From Bradymonas sp963697525 (GTDB lineage Bacteria; Myxococcota_A; Bradymonadia; Bradymonadales; Bradymonadaceae), in the NCBI GenBank assembly GCA_963697525.1, contig OY969087.1, forward strand, positions 3,286,001-3,350,000: DNA of 64,000 bases, in the 5' to 3' direction. The notes below the pieces were generated by a model that made no database searches, had not been told where the DNA came from, and saw only the letters and a list, made by a program, of their open reading frames with translations. Positions 16,523 through 26,306 of the stretch are shown one piece after another; the stretch's first letter is position 1; every line of letters begins with the position of its first letter. A program made the position numbers and the translations under genes.

Positions 16523-17008
16523 TCACGGGTTGAGCATCGCGAGATCGAATTTGGCGTCCTCTTCACGGCCCCAGTAGCGCAGATACACCTTCTGCAACCC
16601 GACCTGGGTGGTGCCCAATTCCTCGGCGGTGGCGATGGACATGTCGAGGATCCCGCGCCAGTTGACGTCGCGCGAGCTGGAGACCTTGAACGTCCAGTTG
16701 CCCTCGGGGGTGCGCAGGCCGTAGGGCCCACGATCGTTGATGCGACACCACACCCGCCGTCCGTTGGCCGGGTTCTCGATGAGCACGACGGTGTTGAACG
16801 GCAGCCATCGATGGGCGCAGGTGAACTTCGACGGGTCGAAATCCTCGCCGTTGGCAGTCATGTCGCCGTGCCAATTGCCATTTCCATACCACGACGCCAG
16901 GCCGACCTGCTGGACGGGCGGGACCTCGGGTTGGGGAATGTCGACCCCGCCTTTCGCCTGATAGTGGGCGAACATCGCGGTCAAGACCATCAATTTGATG
17001 ACAGGCAT
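16523..17008 (-). CDS. RlpA-like double-psi beta-barrel protein
   Basis: A 161-residue exported protein. After a short hydrophobic leader (MPVIKLMVLTAMFAHY) a DPBB domain follows with the RlpA hallmarks: GLASWYG, the GDMTANGEDF segment, TCAHRWLPFNTVV, and NDRGPYG containing the conserved Asp. RlpA proteins bind or cleave naked glycan strands of peptidoglycan at septa. The catalytic Asp and a His-containing AHR segment are both present. No SPOR domain is attached, so septal targeting through it is unlikely. The start at 17008 is preferred since it puts the hydrophobic leader first; an upstream in-frame start at 17071 would bury it. Confidence 0.85.
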   Translation of the reverse strand: MPVIKLMVLTAMFAHYQAKGGVDIPQPEVPPVQQVGLASWYGNGNWHGDMTANGEDFDPSKFTCAHRWLPFNTVVLIENPANGRRVWCRINDRGPYGLRTPEGNWTFKVSSSRDVNWRGILDMSIATAEELGTTQVGLQKVYLRYWGREEDAKFDLAMLNP

Positions 17009-17524
17009 GGCGTTACCCTGTGGTAGTGGGCCATTCAGATGCAATCTATCCCGAAGTCTCGCCCATTTCAATGAGTCGGCGTGACATTTCCTGGGAACGC
17101 ATACAAAGGCAAAAACATCCTTGTTGCCTCACTCTACCAACCAATGCACCTCGTGAACTAAGTCAAGAGGGCTGGAAGGCGCTCTCGATAGCAGACTCGC
17201 TGGCGAAGGTAAAATGGCTTTTGGGTGGTCTGGGCAAGAATCGACGCCCGTGGGTCGACCACGCCCGATCTAGCGGGCACCGATCGGAAACTAACGCGGC
17301 TGTAAACCCCTGCCAGCGTGACGCAAATGTGAACTTCCCTTGACAGTAGCCACACAAATGCGGTTGAACGTAGCGACTCAAAAAAGCTAGCAGACCGGTT
17401 TGTCACCGGTGGCACGAATCTTGAATCTATAGAGCCACGTTAACATCTGATCGCGACCCCGTCGCGCGATGATAGTCACAACACAGCGAGCAATGTGCTC
17501 AGACGTCCGATGAAGGAGGACTTG
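17009..17524. other. Intergenic region between divergent genes
   Basis: About 516 bases separate the RlpA-like gene (minus) and the metzincin gene (plus). No supported coding frame. Near the metzincin gene there is a sigma-54-like word TGGCACGAATCTTGAA at 17410-17425, with a perfect -24 box but GA where -12 GC is expected. Other candidate promoter words are weak. Promoters for both flanking genes must lie here. Confidence 0.5.
17513..17519 (+). promoter_or_regulatory. Ribosome site deciding the metzincin start
   Basis: AAGGAGG five bases before the ATG at 17525. It overlaps the codons of two earlier in-frame Met positions (17495 and 17510), which have no such site. The start is therefore placed at 17525. 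Confidence 0.8.
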
Positions 17525-20500
17525 ATGCGACGAATTGGTGGATGGTCCATGGCTGTGAGCCTGGTCCTCGCCGTACTTCTGTCCGCCCTGGCAGCAGGGT
17601 GTGCACAGGATGTCGGCGATATCGACCGCACACAGGCAGACAAGATCAAGAAGTCATTGTTTCAGAACAATGACGAGTGGTATTACCGCCAGACGGTAAT
17701 CGATACTGACATGCAGGGCTCGGTGATCGCCGAGGGAACCGAGTCTTCGCTCAAGCGTATCCGCTGGGAGATCACCGAGGATACGCTGTATGCGTTCTCG
17801 TCGGTGCCCCTGGCTGATGGCATCGAGGCCCCTTACCAGGATTCTTCCTCGAAGCGCCTGGGCGCGGTGGCGGCGTTCCCGATCACCGACCACTTCGACG
17901 TACAGCGTCAGTACAACCCGCAGACCGGCGAGCAGACCAACGTCATCGTCGAGAACCGCAGCGACCGTCCCTGGTACGACCGCAAGTATATGCGCGTCGA
18001 CTGGAGCACCAACCTGGTCGACGGCTTCGGCATGTTCGTCAACCAGTTGGGCACGATGGCTTCGACCGCCTACGATGTCCCGCAGGACGACAACCACATC
18101 GATCCCGACCGGGCGCGCATCGGCAAGAACTACATCGACGTCACCACCCAGTACACCTTCGAGCCGGACATCTACGCCTGTGCGCTCAACGTGGGCGCGC
18201 TGGACACCATCTATAGCTGCGAGGGTGGCAAGCTTCGCGTGCGCAACTCGTTTATGCGCATCAAGGATCACAAGAAGACCTTCCAGCCGTTCATGCTGAC
18301 CGACAACTATTCCATCAAGCCGGTCGACGATAACGGCAACACCCAGAACGGTGCGCTGTACACGACCACGGTCTTCGACCCGGTCACCCAGTACTATATG
18401 GAGGTCAAGTGCGACCAAGGCACCAAGGACTTCCTCAAGCAGCAGTACGGCGATACCGACGAGAACTGCGAGCCGGCGACCTTCGACCTGTTCGACCGCT
18501 TCGGCTACTTCCGCACCCAGCGCATCAAGTGGAACGACGCCTACCCGGCGCGCGACACCGATCGTGAGTACTACGCCAACCACTGGCAGATCTGGAAGAC
18601 GGCCTACGACAAGGACGGCAACCTGCTCGACCCGGCCAAGCGCGATCCCAAGCCGATCGTGTACACGCTCAACGCCGAGTGGCCCAAGGACATGATCCCG
18701 GCGGCCACCGAAATCGGGCGCCAGTGGGACGACGCCATGCTCGACGTGGTGCGCGTCGCCCAGGGGCTGGACTCCAAAGACAAGGTCAAGCAGGAGCTGA
18801 CCGACCTGTACGGCGACCCGCGCATGTTCAAGGTCGTGCACAACAACTGCATGCCCGACATGCTCGCCAAGTGGCATGACAAATATGCCGCCAAGCACGC
18901 CGGCGACCGCATGAACGTGCAGAAGTTGTTCGATGACGCCGTCTCCGGCGGCGGCTCGTTGGAGGATAACCTGTGGGCGATGCCCACGCAGTCGCGCGTG
19001 GAGCTGTGCGCCCAGGTGGAGTACGCCACCGAGTATCGCAAAGACGCCGACGCCCAGTTCACCTACCAGCGCACCGGCGATCTGCACTACAGCTTCATCA
19101 ACTGGGTCCACGAGTACAACAGCGGCTGGCTGGGCTATGGCCCGTCGGCGGCTGACCCGCTCACCGGTCAGATCATCAGCGGCAACGCCAACCTCGCCGG
19201 CCCGTTCCTGCGCCACGACGCGCAGCGCTCGGTCGACATCATCCAGTACATCAACGGCGAGTTGAGCAAGGATGACATCCGTTACGGCGACAACGTGCGC
19301 AAGTACTTGCAGCAGGTCGAGAGCAACACCCATCAGCAGCAGCTGACCGGGCCGCTGCCCGCCGCTGCCAAGCAAGAGCTGGCCCGTCGCGCCGGGCACA
19401 ACCCCGCCGACATCAGCCCGACCGATTTCCGTGAGCCGCCCACCTTCGCCCAGCAGGACGACTTCATCAAGAAGTGGGGCAAAAAGCGCATCGAGGCCGA
19501 GGCCAACCGCCTGTCCAAGGCGATCACCGAGGCCAAGAAGTCGGACACGCGTCTGATCGACTTCTACAACAAGCCGGAAGTCAAAAACTTCATGATGCAC
19601 GACGCCGACTTCCAGATGGCCGTCAAGGCGCTGGCGCGCGAGAACTTCGGGCCCAACCCGACCGACGACCAGCTCCACCAGGCTTACCTGGACATGGCGA
19701 CCCCGCAGGACTTCGCCCGTCGTGAGCAGCGGTTCACCCGCTTTTTGGCCGAGAACAACATGATGGCCCCCCAGAACCTCAACCGTGAGGTGGACAGCCT
19801 GGTGACTTATGATGGCGTCGCCCAGGCCTTCAAAGGCATGGACCGGGACGCGATCAACAAGTTCATGCTGTACAGCTCCACGGTCGGTACCGCCCTTCAC
19901 GAGGTCGGCCACACCCTGGGCCTTCGCCACAACTTCTCGGCGAGCATGGACGCGCTCAACTACCACGACGGTTTCTGGAAGATTAAGCGTGACATCCTCG
20001 ACGGGACGCTCAACGCGGTGCCGCAGGCCCAGGCGACCGATTCCGACAAGGTCGTCATCGAGCCCAACGGGGCCGTGCACATCAGCGACCCGCAGTTGGC
20101 CGCGAAGTACAGCGACAACCCCGACGTCAAATACGTGAGCACCGCCGAGATGCGCCTGGGTTCGATTATGGACTACACCGGCGACATGACCGGCCGCTTC
20201 GCCGGCCTGGGCAAATACGACAAGGCCGCGGTCATGTTCGTGTACGGCCGCCACGTCCAGGAGTGGGCGGACGACGTCAAACTTCCCAACCTGCTGTGGT
20301 ACGAGAAGTGGACGCGCGACTACACCAAGCTGCCGTTCATCTACGCCGACAACCCCTCGAGCAGCGACCCCGAGGTCGAGAAGACGGGTATCGACGTCAT
20401 GCTCCACAAACGCAAATGGGTGCCCATCAAATCGGCCATCGCCGAGAAGCGTGACGGCATCCTCGCCAACACCAAAAACTGGCACAACGGCGAGCTGAGC

Positions 20501-21802
20501 CGCACCAACAAGCCGTACATCGACCGCACGGTGCCCTACAACTTCTGCTCCGACGAGTATATGGACTCGCAGCTGGGCTGCGACGTGTTCGACTGGGGTG
20601 CCAACCAGACCGAGGTCGTCAACCACCAGTTCAACACCTACCGGTTCCTGCAGCCCTTCTGGCGCTACAAGGGCCACAAGATCGACGAGCTGGGTAACCT
20701 GTACAACCGCTATATCAGCCGCGTGCAGCGCACCTTCCAGGTCGCCGAGCGTCCCTTCCGCTACTACTCGATTTACCAGTGGTGGGACCTGGGCTCGTAC
20801 ACCGACGACCTGCAGCGTGCCTCCATCGACGCGCTCAACTTCTACGCCGAGGTGCTGGCCACGCCCCAGCCCGATCGCTACTGCAAGTGGGATCCCACCA
20901 AGTCGCGCCTGGTCTCCAACGACATTCCCCAGGAGAACTGGTACTTCGACCTGACCGGTAAGTACGTGCCCAATAGCTGGAACACCGACCAGACGCAGTG
21001 CGCCGATCACATCGACATCGGCCGCGGCGCCGGCGAGTACTACGGCTTCGACTTCACCAACGAGTACAACTACCGTATTCGTCGCGTGGGTACCTACATC
21101 GACAAGTCGCTGGCTTCCCAGGAGATGTTCAACATCAGCGCCAACTACGCGTACAGCAGCTTCTTTACTGACGCGCGCGCCACCAACATCTCGTACTGGA
21201 CCCTGTTCGACAATCAACTGCGCGACTTCATGCGCGGGGTGATCCTGGGCGATTACACCGGCTTTGCCGGCCGCTGGGACAGCACCAAGCAGCAGTACCA
21301 GGCCCCGGTGGTCGTAGATATCAACAGCTTCGGTACCGGCGACCAGCCCTCGCAGCCGAAGAACAACGAGATCTACACGCCCATCTCCTTCAACCAGGAG
21401 TTCAGCACCGTCGTCGGCGGTCTGCTCAACGCGAGCTCCTGGGAGGACCGTCAGGCGGACTTCAGCAACTACCTGAAGGTGGCGGTGACCAACGACGAGT
21501 TGCAGCCCTTCCCGCAGAGCACCGACGTGGCCAAATTGGTCCACCCGGTCACCGGGCAGATCTACCAGGCGCCTCAGACGGCCGACGGCAAGTCGATCAC
21601 CTACGAGTTGATCCAACACGCCAACGACCTGAAGACCAAGTGGCTGGCTGCCAAGGCTGCCTTGGACAACGCCACGCCTGGCACCGACGACTACAACACG
21701 AAGTGGAAAGAAGAGCGTGGTTACGACCACGCCTTCGAGGACACTGTCGCCAAGCTGGACATGATTCGCTTCGTGTTCGACGCCGGCAACGTGTTGCGCT
21801 GA
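17525..21802 (+). CDS. Giant lipoprotein metalloprotease (metzincin type)
   Basis: A 1425-residue lipoprotein. The signal peptide ends at a lipobox AAGC with Cys near residue 27. Residues of about 30-440 are a beta-rich N-terminal part resembling the DUF5117-type regions that precede such proteases. The zinc site is HEVGHTLGLRHN (H792, E793, H796, H802), the full HExxHxxGxxH of metzincins. A SIMDY Met-turn follows at M882, about 80 residues later, supporting an active enzyme. The C-terminal 500 residues resemble the DUF4953-like helical part. The enzyme should sit on the envelope and degrade proteins or peptides, plausibly of prey or cell-surface origin (inference). It is monocistronic: strong ribosome site before it, terminator behind it. 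Confidence 0.88.
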   Translation: MRRIGGWSMAVSLVLAVLLSALAAGCAQDVGDIDRTQADKIKKSLFQNNDEWYYRQTVIDTDMQGSVIAEGTESSLKRIRWEITEDTLYAFSSVPLADGIEAPYQDSSSKRLGAVAAFPITDHFDVQRQYNPQTGEQTNVIVENRSDRPWYDRKYMRVDWSTNLVDGFGMFVNQLGTMASTAYDVPQDDNHIDPDRARIGKNYIDVTTQYTFEPDIYACALNVGALDTIYSCEGGKLRVRNSFMRIKDHKKTFQPFMLTDNYSIKPVDDNGNTQNGALYTTTVFDPVTQYYMEVKCDQGTKDFLKQQYGDTDENCEPATFDLFDRFGYFRTQRIKWNDAYPARDTDREYYANHWQIWKTAYDKDGNLLDPAKRDPKPIVYTLNAEWPKDMIPAATEIGRQWDDAMLDVVRVAQGLDSKDKVKQELTDLYGDPRMFKVVHNNCMPDMLAKWHDKYAAKHAGDRMNVQKLFDDAVSGGGSLEDNLWAMPTQSRVELCAQVEYATEYRKDADAQFTYQRTGDLHYSFINWVHEYNSGWLGYGPSAADPLTGQIISGNANLAGPFLRHDAQRSVDIIQYINGELSKDDIRYGDNVRKYLQQVESNTHQQQLTGPLPAAAKQELARRAGHNPADISPTDFREPPTFAQQDDFIKKWGKKRIEAEANRLSKAITEAKKSDTRLIDFYNKPEVKNFMMHDADFQMAVKALARENFGPNPTDDQLHQAYLDMATPQDFARREQRFTRFLAENNMMAPQNLNREVDSLVTYDGVAQAFKGMDRDAINKFMLYSSTVGTALHEVGHTLGLRHNFSASMDALNYHDGFWKIKRDILDGTLNAVPQAQATDSDKVVIEPNGAVHISDPQLAAKYSDNPDVKYVSTAEMRLGSIMDYTGDMTGRFAGLGKYDKAAVMFVYGRHVQEWADDVKLPNLLWYEKWTRDYTKLPFIYADNPSSSDPEVEKTGIDVMLHKRKWVPIKSAIAEKRDGILANTKNWHNGELSRTNKPYIDRTVPYNFCSDEYMDSQLGCDVFDWGANQTEVVNHQFNTYRFLQPFWRYKGHKIDELGNLYNRYISRVQRTFQVAERPFRYYSIYQWWDLGSYTDDLQRASIDALNFYAEVLATPQPDRYCKWDPTKSRLVSNDIPQENWYFDLTGKYVPNSWNTDQTQCADHIDIGRGAGEYYGFDFTNEYNYRIRRVGTYIDKSLASQEMFNISANYAYSSFFTDARATNISYWTLFDNQLRDFMRGVILGDYTGFAGRWDSTKQQYQAPVVVDINSFGTGDQPSQPKNNEIYTPISFNQEFSTVVGGLLNASSWEDRQADFSNYLKVAVTNDELQPFPQSTDVAKLVHPVTGQIYQAPQTADGKSITYELIQHANDLKTKWLAAKAALDNATPGTDDYNTKWKEERGYDHAFEDTVAKLDMIRFVFDAGNVLR

Positions 21803-21839
21803 TACCGACGCTCACCAAGGTGAGCGGATAACCCACGGG

Positions 21840-21872
21840 AGGCCGCGTTCGGGCAACTGAACGCGGCCTTTC
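21840..21872 (+). terminator. Rho-independent terminator after metzincin gene
   Basis: Perfect 11-bp stem (21840-21850 with 21859-21869) of sequence AGGCCGCGTTC and its complement, eight-base loop, followed by TT and a short T-containing stretch. It lies 37 bases after the stop codon. Confidence 0.85.
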
Positions 21873-21961
21873 GTGCATGTTGCACCAGCTAGCTTTGACT
21901 TGATTCCCAGGTTTGGTTACACCTCGACCTTGTTCAGTTACACCTTTAGCGGATGGTACCG

Positions 21962-22588
21962 ATGATGAGTCTGACGAAGCGATCGTTTGTGGTGGCCGTG
22001 GCCGGCGCGCTGACATTGGCGGCCTGCTCCGGCGACAGTGGCAGCACCAACAAGGCGCTGGACGCCGGCGCCGACGCCCAGCAGCAAGACGCGGCGACGA
22101 GCGCCGACGTCGGGTCCGCCGACGCCGGCGTCGACATCGCCCCCGACACCGGCACCACCGCCGACACCGGCTCGGCTAGCCAGGAGACCATCTGGGTGCC
22201 CGATTTCACCTACCAGCGGCCGCTGGCCGGCGCCGGCGTAAGCGTCAACGTCATCAACGGGCGCATCGGCAAGATCGAGAACGGCAACTCGCGCACCGTC
22301 ACGATGACCGACGCCCAGATCAACGGGCTGACGCAGGATATCCTGACCAAGGAGACCCGCGACAAGATGCTCAACGGCTGGGACTGCGGCGACTCCGGCC
22401 CGATCAACGGCCAGCAATGGCAGTTCGAGGCCCGCGTGCTCACCGACCCCGACACCAACCAGTACTCCGACCGCATCAACATCGACGTCACCGGCTGCGC
22501 GGTCGCCGACTCCACCGAGCCCGACGCCGCCCGCGTCCAGGAGATCATCCAGTACCTGGACAACCTGCGTGACAACGCCGGTTTCTGA
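21962..22588 (+). CDS. Small Asp/Thr-rich lipoprotein
   Basis: A 208-residue lipoprotein. The signal peptide SLTKRSFVVAVAGALTLAAC ends in a lipobox LAAC. An Asp/Ala/Thr-rich linker of about 45 residues (DAGADAQQQDAATSADVGSA) follows, then a folded domain of about 130 residues with two Cys (GWDCGDSG and VTGCAV) that could form a disulfide. No family is recognised. Three in-frame Met codons (21953, 21962, 21965) compete; 21962 gives the most usual signal peptide. It is separated from the metzincin gene by a terminator, so it has its own promoter. The next gene is convergent. Confidence 0.72.
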   Translation: MMSLTKRSFVVAVAGALTLAACSGDSGSTNKALDAGADAQQQDAATSADVGSADAGVDIAPDTGTTADTGSASQETIWVPDFTYQRPLAGAGVSVNVINGRIGKIENGNSRTVTMTDAQINGLTQDILTKETRDKMLNGWDCGDSGPINGQQWQFEARVLTDPDTNQYSDRINIDVTGCAVADSTEPDAARVQEIIQYLDNLRDNAGF

Positions 22589-22637
22589 GCAAGTACCCAC
22601 CAGGCGCCCCGACGAGCCGTCCCGCGGCCGCGGGGCG

Positions 22638-24326
22638 TCAGTCCTTGTCCGCTGCGGCTTGCCGGTAGCGCGCCGCCACTTGGCGCTCGTTCTGGCGGGC
22701 AAAATACGTGGAAACGCGTTCCAGAAAGTCCTTCGGCCAGCGCCGTGCGAGATCCGGAAGCGCCTCGAGGGCGTCACGCCGAATGATTGTGCGCGCGCTG
22801 GGCTGCTTCGGCAGCGGCAGGTCGTAGCGCACCAAAAGCCACGTCAGGTAGACGGGGAGTCCGTCCGGCGGCTCGCCGGGGTATTTAGGCGAGTACAGGC
22901 GTAGCGCAAGATCGGCCGCACGCCCGGGCTCGCCGCTTTGCTCGAAGGCGCGCAGCACGTTGCGCGAGATCATGCCGTGCTCGTACAGCGGCGTGAGGCC
23001 GCGGCGATAATATTGGGCCGCGCGTTTGGGCTGGCCCCGGCGCAGGTACCATTTGGCGATCATTTCATAGGAGCGGGGGGCCAGCGGCACCTCGGCGATC
23101 ACCGGGTCGAGGAGGGCCACCGGATCGCGCCACCGGGCGGCTTGCACGAACGATAGCAGGCCCAGTAGCAGCGCGGTCACGACAAGGACCACCGTCCAGA
23201 TGCGGCGAGCATCGTTGCGCGGGTCCAAGTGACGTTGGGCGAAGGCGCCAGCGGCGACGGTGAGCCCCAGGAGCGGCAGGTACATATAGGTGTCGGCCGT
23301 GAACCGTGGCAGGACCTCGATGCCCGAGGCGGGGAGATAAAACGCCCAGAACAGCGCGAGCCCCCCGAAGACCCGTCGGTCGTTCCACCACGCCCAGATG
23401 GTGGCGCCCACCATCAACGCCCCGAGGACGGTGCCGCCAATCGCCCGCGCGGTCATCACGTTCGGGCTCGGGTAGTACATGGGCTGCAGCCCTACAGGCA
23501 CCACCACGTGGCTGAGTTCGACCCAAAGCGCCGCTGCGATACGCTGCAAGCGCTCGAATATGCTGATTTGGTAGGGGTCGAAGGCCGTATTCGCCGGTCC
23601 CACGAGGTGATGTTGGTCGATGAGCGCAATCGGCACATAGATGGCGATGAGGGCCACGCAGCACGCGATGGGAATCCAGAACCGCGGGTTGCGAGTCGAG
23701 CGGCGCGGGTTCATCCACAGCCGAAGCGCCATCACGCCCGGTAGCGCGGCCGCGCCCGGACGACTCCCAAGCGCGAGTACGAACAGCGCAACCACCAGGA
23801 GCGCGCGTCCCAAAGTTGGCCGCTCGAGGTGGCGTTCCCACACAATCAGAGCGGTCAGGGTAAAGAGCCCGAGCAGCACGCCTTTCAGGTTGGTCAGCCA
23901 TGCCACGCTTTCGGCCAGCAGTGGATGGAGCCCCCAGATCGCGGCGGCCATCAGCGCGAACCGCTCGCTTTCGAGCCACCGCCGCGCGAGCAGAAACGCA
24001 GCCACGACGCCCAAAAGATGCACCGCGACATTGAGCCCATGGGCAGCCGGGACCAGAGCGGCGCTCGGCAATTGATGCGCAAAGAAATACAGCAGGGTCG
24101 GTACGGGCACGGGGTAGCCCAACGCCGGGGTCAGCAGGCGCTGGGTCCACGTCGCTCCCATCCAATTGCGCGAGGCCGGATTGTCCAGCAGGTACAGCCG
24201 GTCATCCCATACGTACAGCGGCGCAAAGTGCACGCATTGGGCATACACGGCGCCCACCGCGAGCACCAAGAGGGCCACGTACAGCCACGAGCGGGGTCCG
24301 AGCTTGGAAGTTGAGACGGAGTCCAT
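22638..24326 (-). CDS. TMTC-like polytopic membrane protein (copy 1)
   Basis: A 562-residue protein. An N-terminal helix is followed by a loop with WDDRLYLLDNP, then QRLLTPALGYPVPVPT, about ten more hydrophobic helices, LPRFTADTYMYLPLLGL in the last third, and a soluble helical C-terminus of about 130 residues with TPR-like repeats (KWYLRRGQPKRAAQYYRRGL). This layout matches TMTC/DUF1736 GT-C proteins, whose acidic loop after helix 1 binds the lipid-linked sugar. The WDD pair is the likely catalytic acid site. The product may be O-linked protein glycosylation or another surface sugar transfer; no substrate can be read. The MDSVS start is shared with copy 2, 109 bases upstream, which points to tandem duplication. 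Confidence 0.78.
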   Translation of the reverse strand: MDSVSTSKLGPRSWLYVALLVLAVGAVYAQCVHFAPLYVWDDRLYLLDNPASRNWMGATWTQRLLTPALGYPVPVPTLLYFFAHQLPSAALVPAAHGLNVAVHLLGVVAAFLLARRWLESERFALMAAAIWGLHPLLAESVAWLTNLKGVLLGLFTLTALIVWERHLERPTLGRALLVVALFVLALGSRPGAAALPGVMALRLWMNPRRSTRNPRFWIPIACCVALIAIYVPIALIDQHHLVGPANTAFDPYQISIFERLQRIAAALWVELSHVVVPVGLQPMYYPSPNVMTARAIGGTVLGALMVGATIWAWWNDRRVFGGLALFWAFYLPASGIEVLPRFTADTYMYLPLLGLTVAAGAFAQRHLDPRNDARRIWTVVLVVTALLLGLLSFVQAARWRDPVALLDPVIAEVPLAPRSYEMIAKWYLRRGQPKRAAQYYRRGLTPLYEHGMISRNVLRAFEQSGEPGRAADLALRLYSPKYPGEPPDGLPVYLTWLLVRYDLPLPKQPSARTIIRRDALEALPDLARRWPKDFLERVSTYFARQNERQVAARYRQAAADKD

Positions 24327-24434
24327 TCCCGGCAAGACCATGGACAAAAGGATGGAGGTGACTGGCCGGCGCCAGTATCGCACGATAAGGGCGCTTCGCT
24401 CCACTTCAATGCGCTCGCCACCCAGAGCGGCGCG

Positions 24435-26141
24435 TTACCTGCCGCGTGAAGGCGGCGAGCCCGTGCGAGCACGCCGGCGGTACTTCGAAGCGACGTCCGG
24501 TTGCCCTTGGCGAGCAAAGTACTTGGCGACGCGGTCGAGGAAGGCGTTGGGCCAGCGTTTTGCCAGGCCCGGCAGCGCCTCGATGGCGTCGCGGCGAATG
24601 ATCTGGCGTGCAGCGGGCTGCTTCGGCAGTGGCAGGTCGTAGCGCACCAATAGCCAGGTCAGGTACGCGGGAAGGCCATCGGGCACCTTGCCTGGGTATT
24701 GTGGGGCATAGAGGCGCAGCGCCAGGTCAGCGGCGTGTCCCGGCGACCCGCTCTGCTCGAAGGCGCGCAACATGTTCGTCGAGACAAGGCCGTGCTCGTA
24801 CAGCGGTGTCATGCCGCGTCGGTAGTAATCGGCGGCGAGTTTGGGATGGCCCCGACGCAGGTAGCTCTCGGCAATGACGAGGTAGGGGCGCGGCGCCGAC
24901 GGAGACTCCGCGATCACCGGGTCGAATAGTGCAACCGGGTTTCGCCAGCGTGCGGCTTGGACGAAGGACAGCGCTGCCAGCAGCAACGCCACCGAGACCA
25001 GCGCGGTGTTCCAGAGGCGGCGTGACTTGTCGCGCGTGTCCGCATACCGATCTAAAGAGGCGCTGGCCGCGATCGTCAGCCCGAGCAGGGGCAGGTACAT
25101 GTAGGTGTCGGCGGTGAACCGCGGCAGGATGTCGATGCCGGAGGCGGGAAGATAAAATGCCCAGAACAGCGCGAGCCCCGCAAACGCCCGTCGGTCGTGT
25201 CGCCACGTCCAGACCGTCGCGCCGATCAGCAGCACGCCCAAGACGGTGCCGCAGGCCACCCGAGTCGTCATGACGTCGGCGTTGGGGAAGTATAGCGGCT
25301 GCAGCCCGACAGGGACTACTGCGTGGCTGACCTCGATCCACAGCGCCGCGAGGATGCGCTCGACGCGGGCCCATAGACCAAGATTGTACAGCTCGATGGT
25401 CGACGTGGATGAATCCACCAGATGGTGGTGGGCGATCATGGCGGTGGGTACATAGACCGCGACGACGATGACGCAGCACGTCAGGGGCGCCCAGAACTTC
25501 GCGTCGCGCCACGAGGAGCGCGCGCGCATCCAGAGCCGGAGCGCCATCAGCCCGGGCAACGCGGCAGCGCCCGGGCGGCTGCCCAGGGCCAGCACGAATA
25601 GCACCACGGTTCCGACGGCGCGAAGCACGCTCGGGCGGTCGAGCTGGCGCGCCCACATCAGAAGGGTGCATAGAGCAAGTAGCCCGAAGAGCACCGTTTT
25701 CAGATTGGCCAGCCAGGCGACACTCTCGGCGAGGAGCGGGTGCAGCGCCCAGAGCGAGGCGGCGACCAAGGCAAACCGCTCGCTTTGAAGCCAGCGCCTC
25801 GCCAGATAGAACGCGGCCGTGACGCCGCACAAGTGCACCGCTAGGTTGAGTCCATGCAGGGTAGGGACCACCGCTGGGCCCGGTAGTCGACGCACCAGAA
25901 AATAAAGCAGCGTGGGCAAGGGCAGGGGATAGCCCAGCGCCGGGGTTAGAATCCGTTGGCTCCACGTGGCTCCCAACCAGTCGTGTGCCGCCGGGTTGTC
26001 GATCACATATAGCCCGTCGTCCCAGACGTCGAGGATGGTGAAGTGCACGCATTGGGCGTAGACCAGCCCGACTGCCACGAGCAGACCGGCGAGGTAGAGC
26101 CAGTGGCGGGTGTTCTGTTTGGAAGCAGAGACGGAGTCCAT
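24435..26141 (-). CDS. TMTC-like polytopic membrane protein (copy 2)
   Basis: A 568-residue close paralogue of the gene at 22638-24326, alignable by eye from end to end: WDDGLYVIDNP, QRILTPALGYPLPLPT, LPRFTADTYMYLPLLGLTIA, and a helical C-terminus with YYRRGMTPLYEHG. The pair is the product of a recent local duplication. The start is placed at MDSVS (26141), conserved in both copies, although no strong ribosome site precedes it. The gene is divergent from the third family member at 26307, so the 165 bases between must carry promoters for both directions. The role is as proposed for copy 1: transfer of sugar from a lipid carrier outside the membrane. Confidence 0.78.
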   Translation of the reverse strand: MDSVSASKQNTRHWLYLAGLLVAVGLVYAQCVHFTILDVWDDGLYVIDNPAAHDWLGATWSQRILTPALGYPLPLPTLLYFLVRRLPGPAVVPTLHGLNLAVHLCGVTAAFYLARRWLQSERFALVAASLWALHPLLAESVAWLANLKTVLFGLLALCTLLMWARQLDRPSVLRAVGTVVLFVLALGSRPGAAALPGLMALRLWMRARSSWRDAKFWAPLTCCVIVVAVYVPTAMIAHHHLVDSSTSTIELYNLGLWARVERILAALWIEVSHAVVPVGLQPLYFPNADVMTTRVACGTVLGVLLIGATVWTWRHDRRAFAGLALFWAFYLPASGIDILPRFTADTYMYLPLLGLTIAASASLDRYADTRDKSRRLWNTALVSVALLLAALSFVQAARWRNPVALFDPVIAESPSAPRPYLVIAESYLRRGHPKLAADYYRRGMTPLYEHGLVSTNMLRAFEQSGSPGHAADLALRLYAPQYPGKVPDGLPAYLTWLLVRYDLPLPKQPAARQIIRRDAIEALPGLAKRWPNAFLDRVAKYFARQGQPDVASKYRRRARTGSPPSRGR

Positions 26142-26306
26142 TCGCGGAAAGGCCACGGACAAGTAGACGGGACGTGCGATCAGCGGGCCCCATTATCGCA
26201 CGAGCCAGGCCATCGCTCCACTCCCATGGGCCCACATTGCGCGGTTGACAGGAACTCGCAGACATTTCACTGTTTTCGATGGAGCGCGCCGACCATGTGA
26301 GCCCCG

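Noticed and set aside
17158..17415. Short minus-strand frames upstream of the metzincin gene
   Set aside because: Composition unlike the organism's proteins, and the region is where promoters are expected.
17654..21730. Very long minus-strand open frame (about 1358 codons) opposite the metzincin gene
   Set aside because: Val/Gly/Arg-rich with no motifs, caused by GC-rich codon bias of the real plus-strand gene, which has signal peptide, zinc motif and ribosome site.
22600..22637. Palindrome CCCGCGGCCGCGGG between convergent genes as a terminator
   Set aside because: Strong pairing but no T-run on either strand; could still act as a weak bidirectional stop, not counted.
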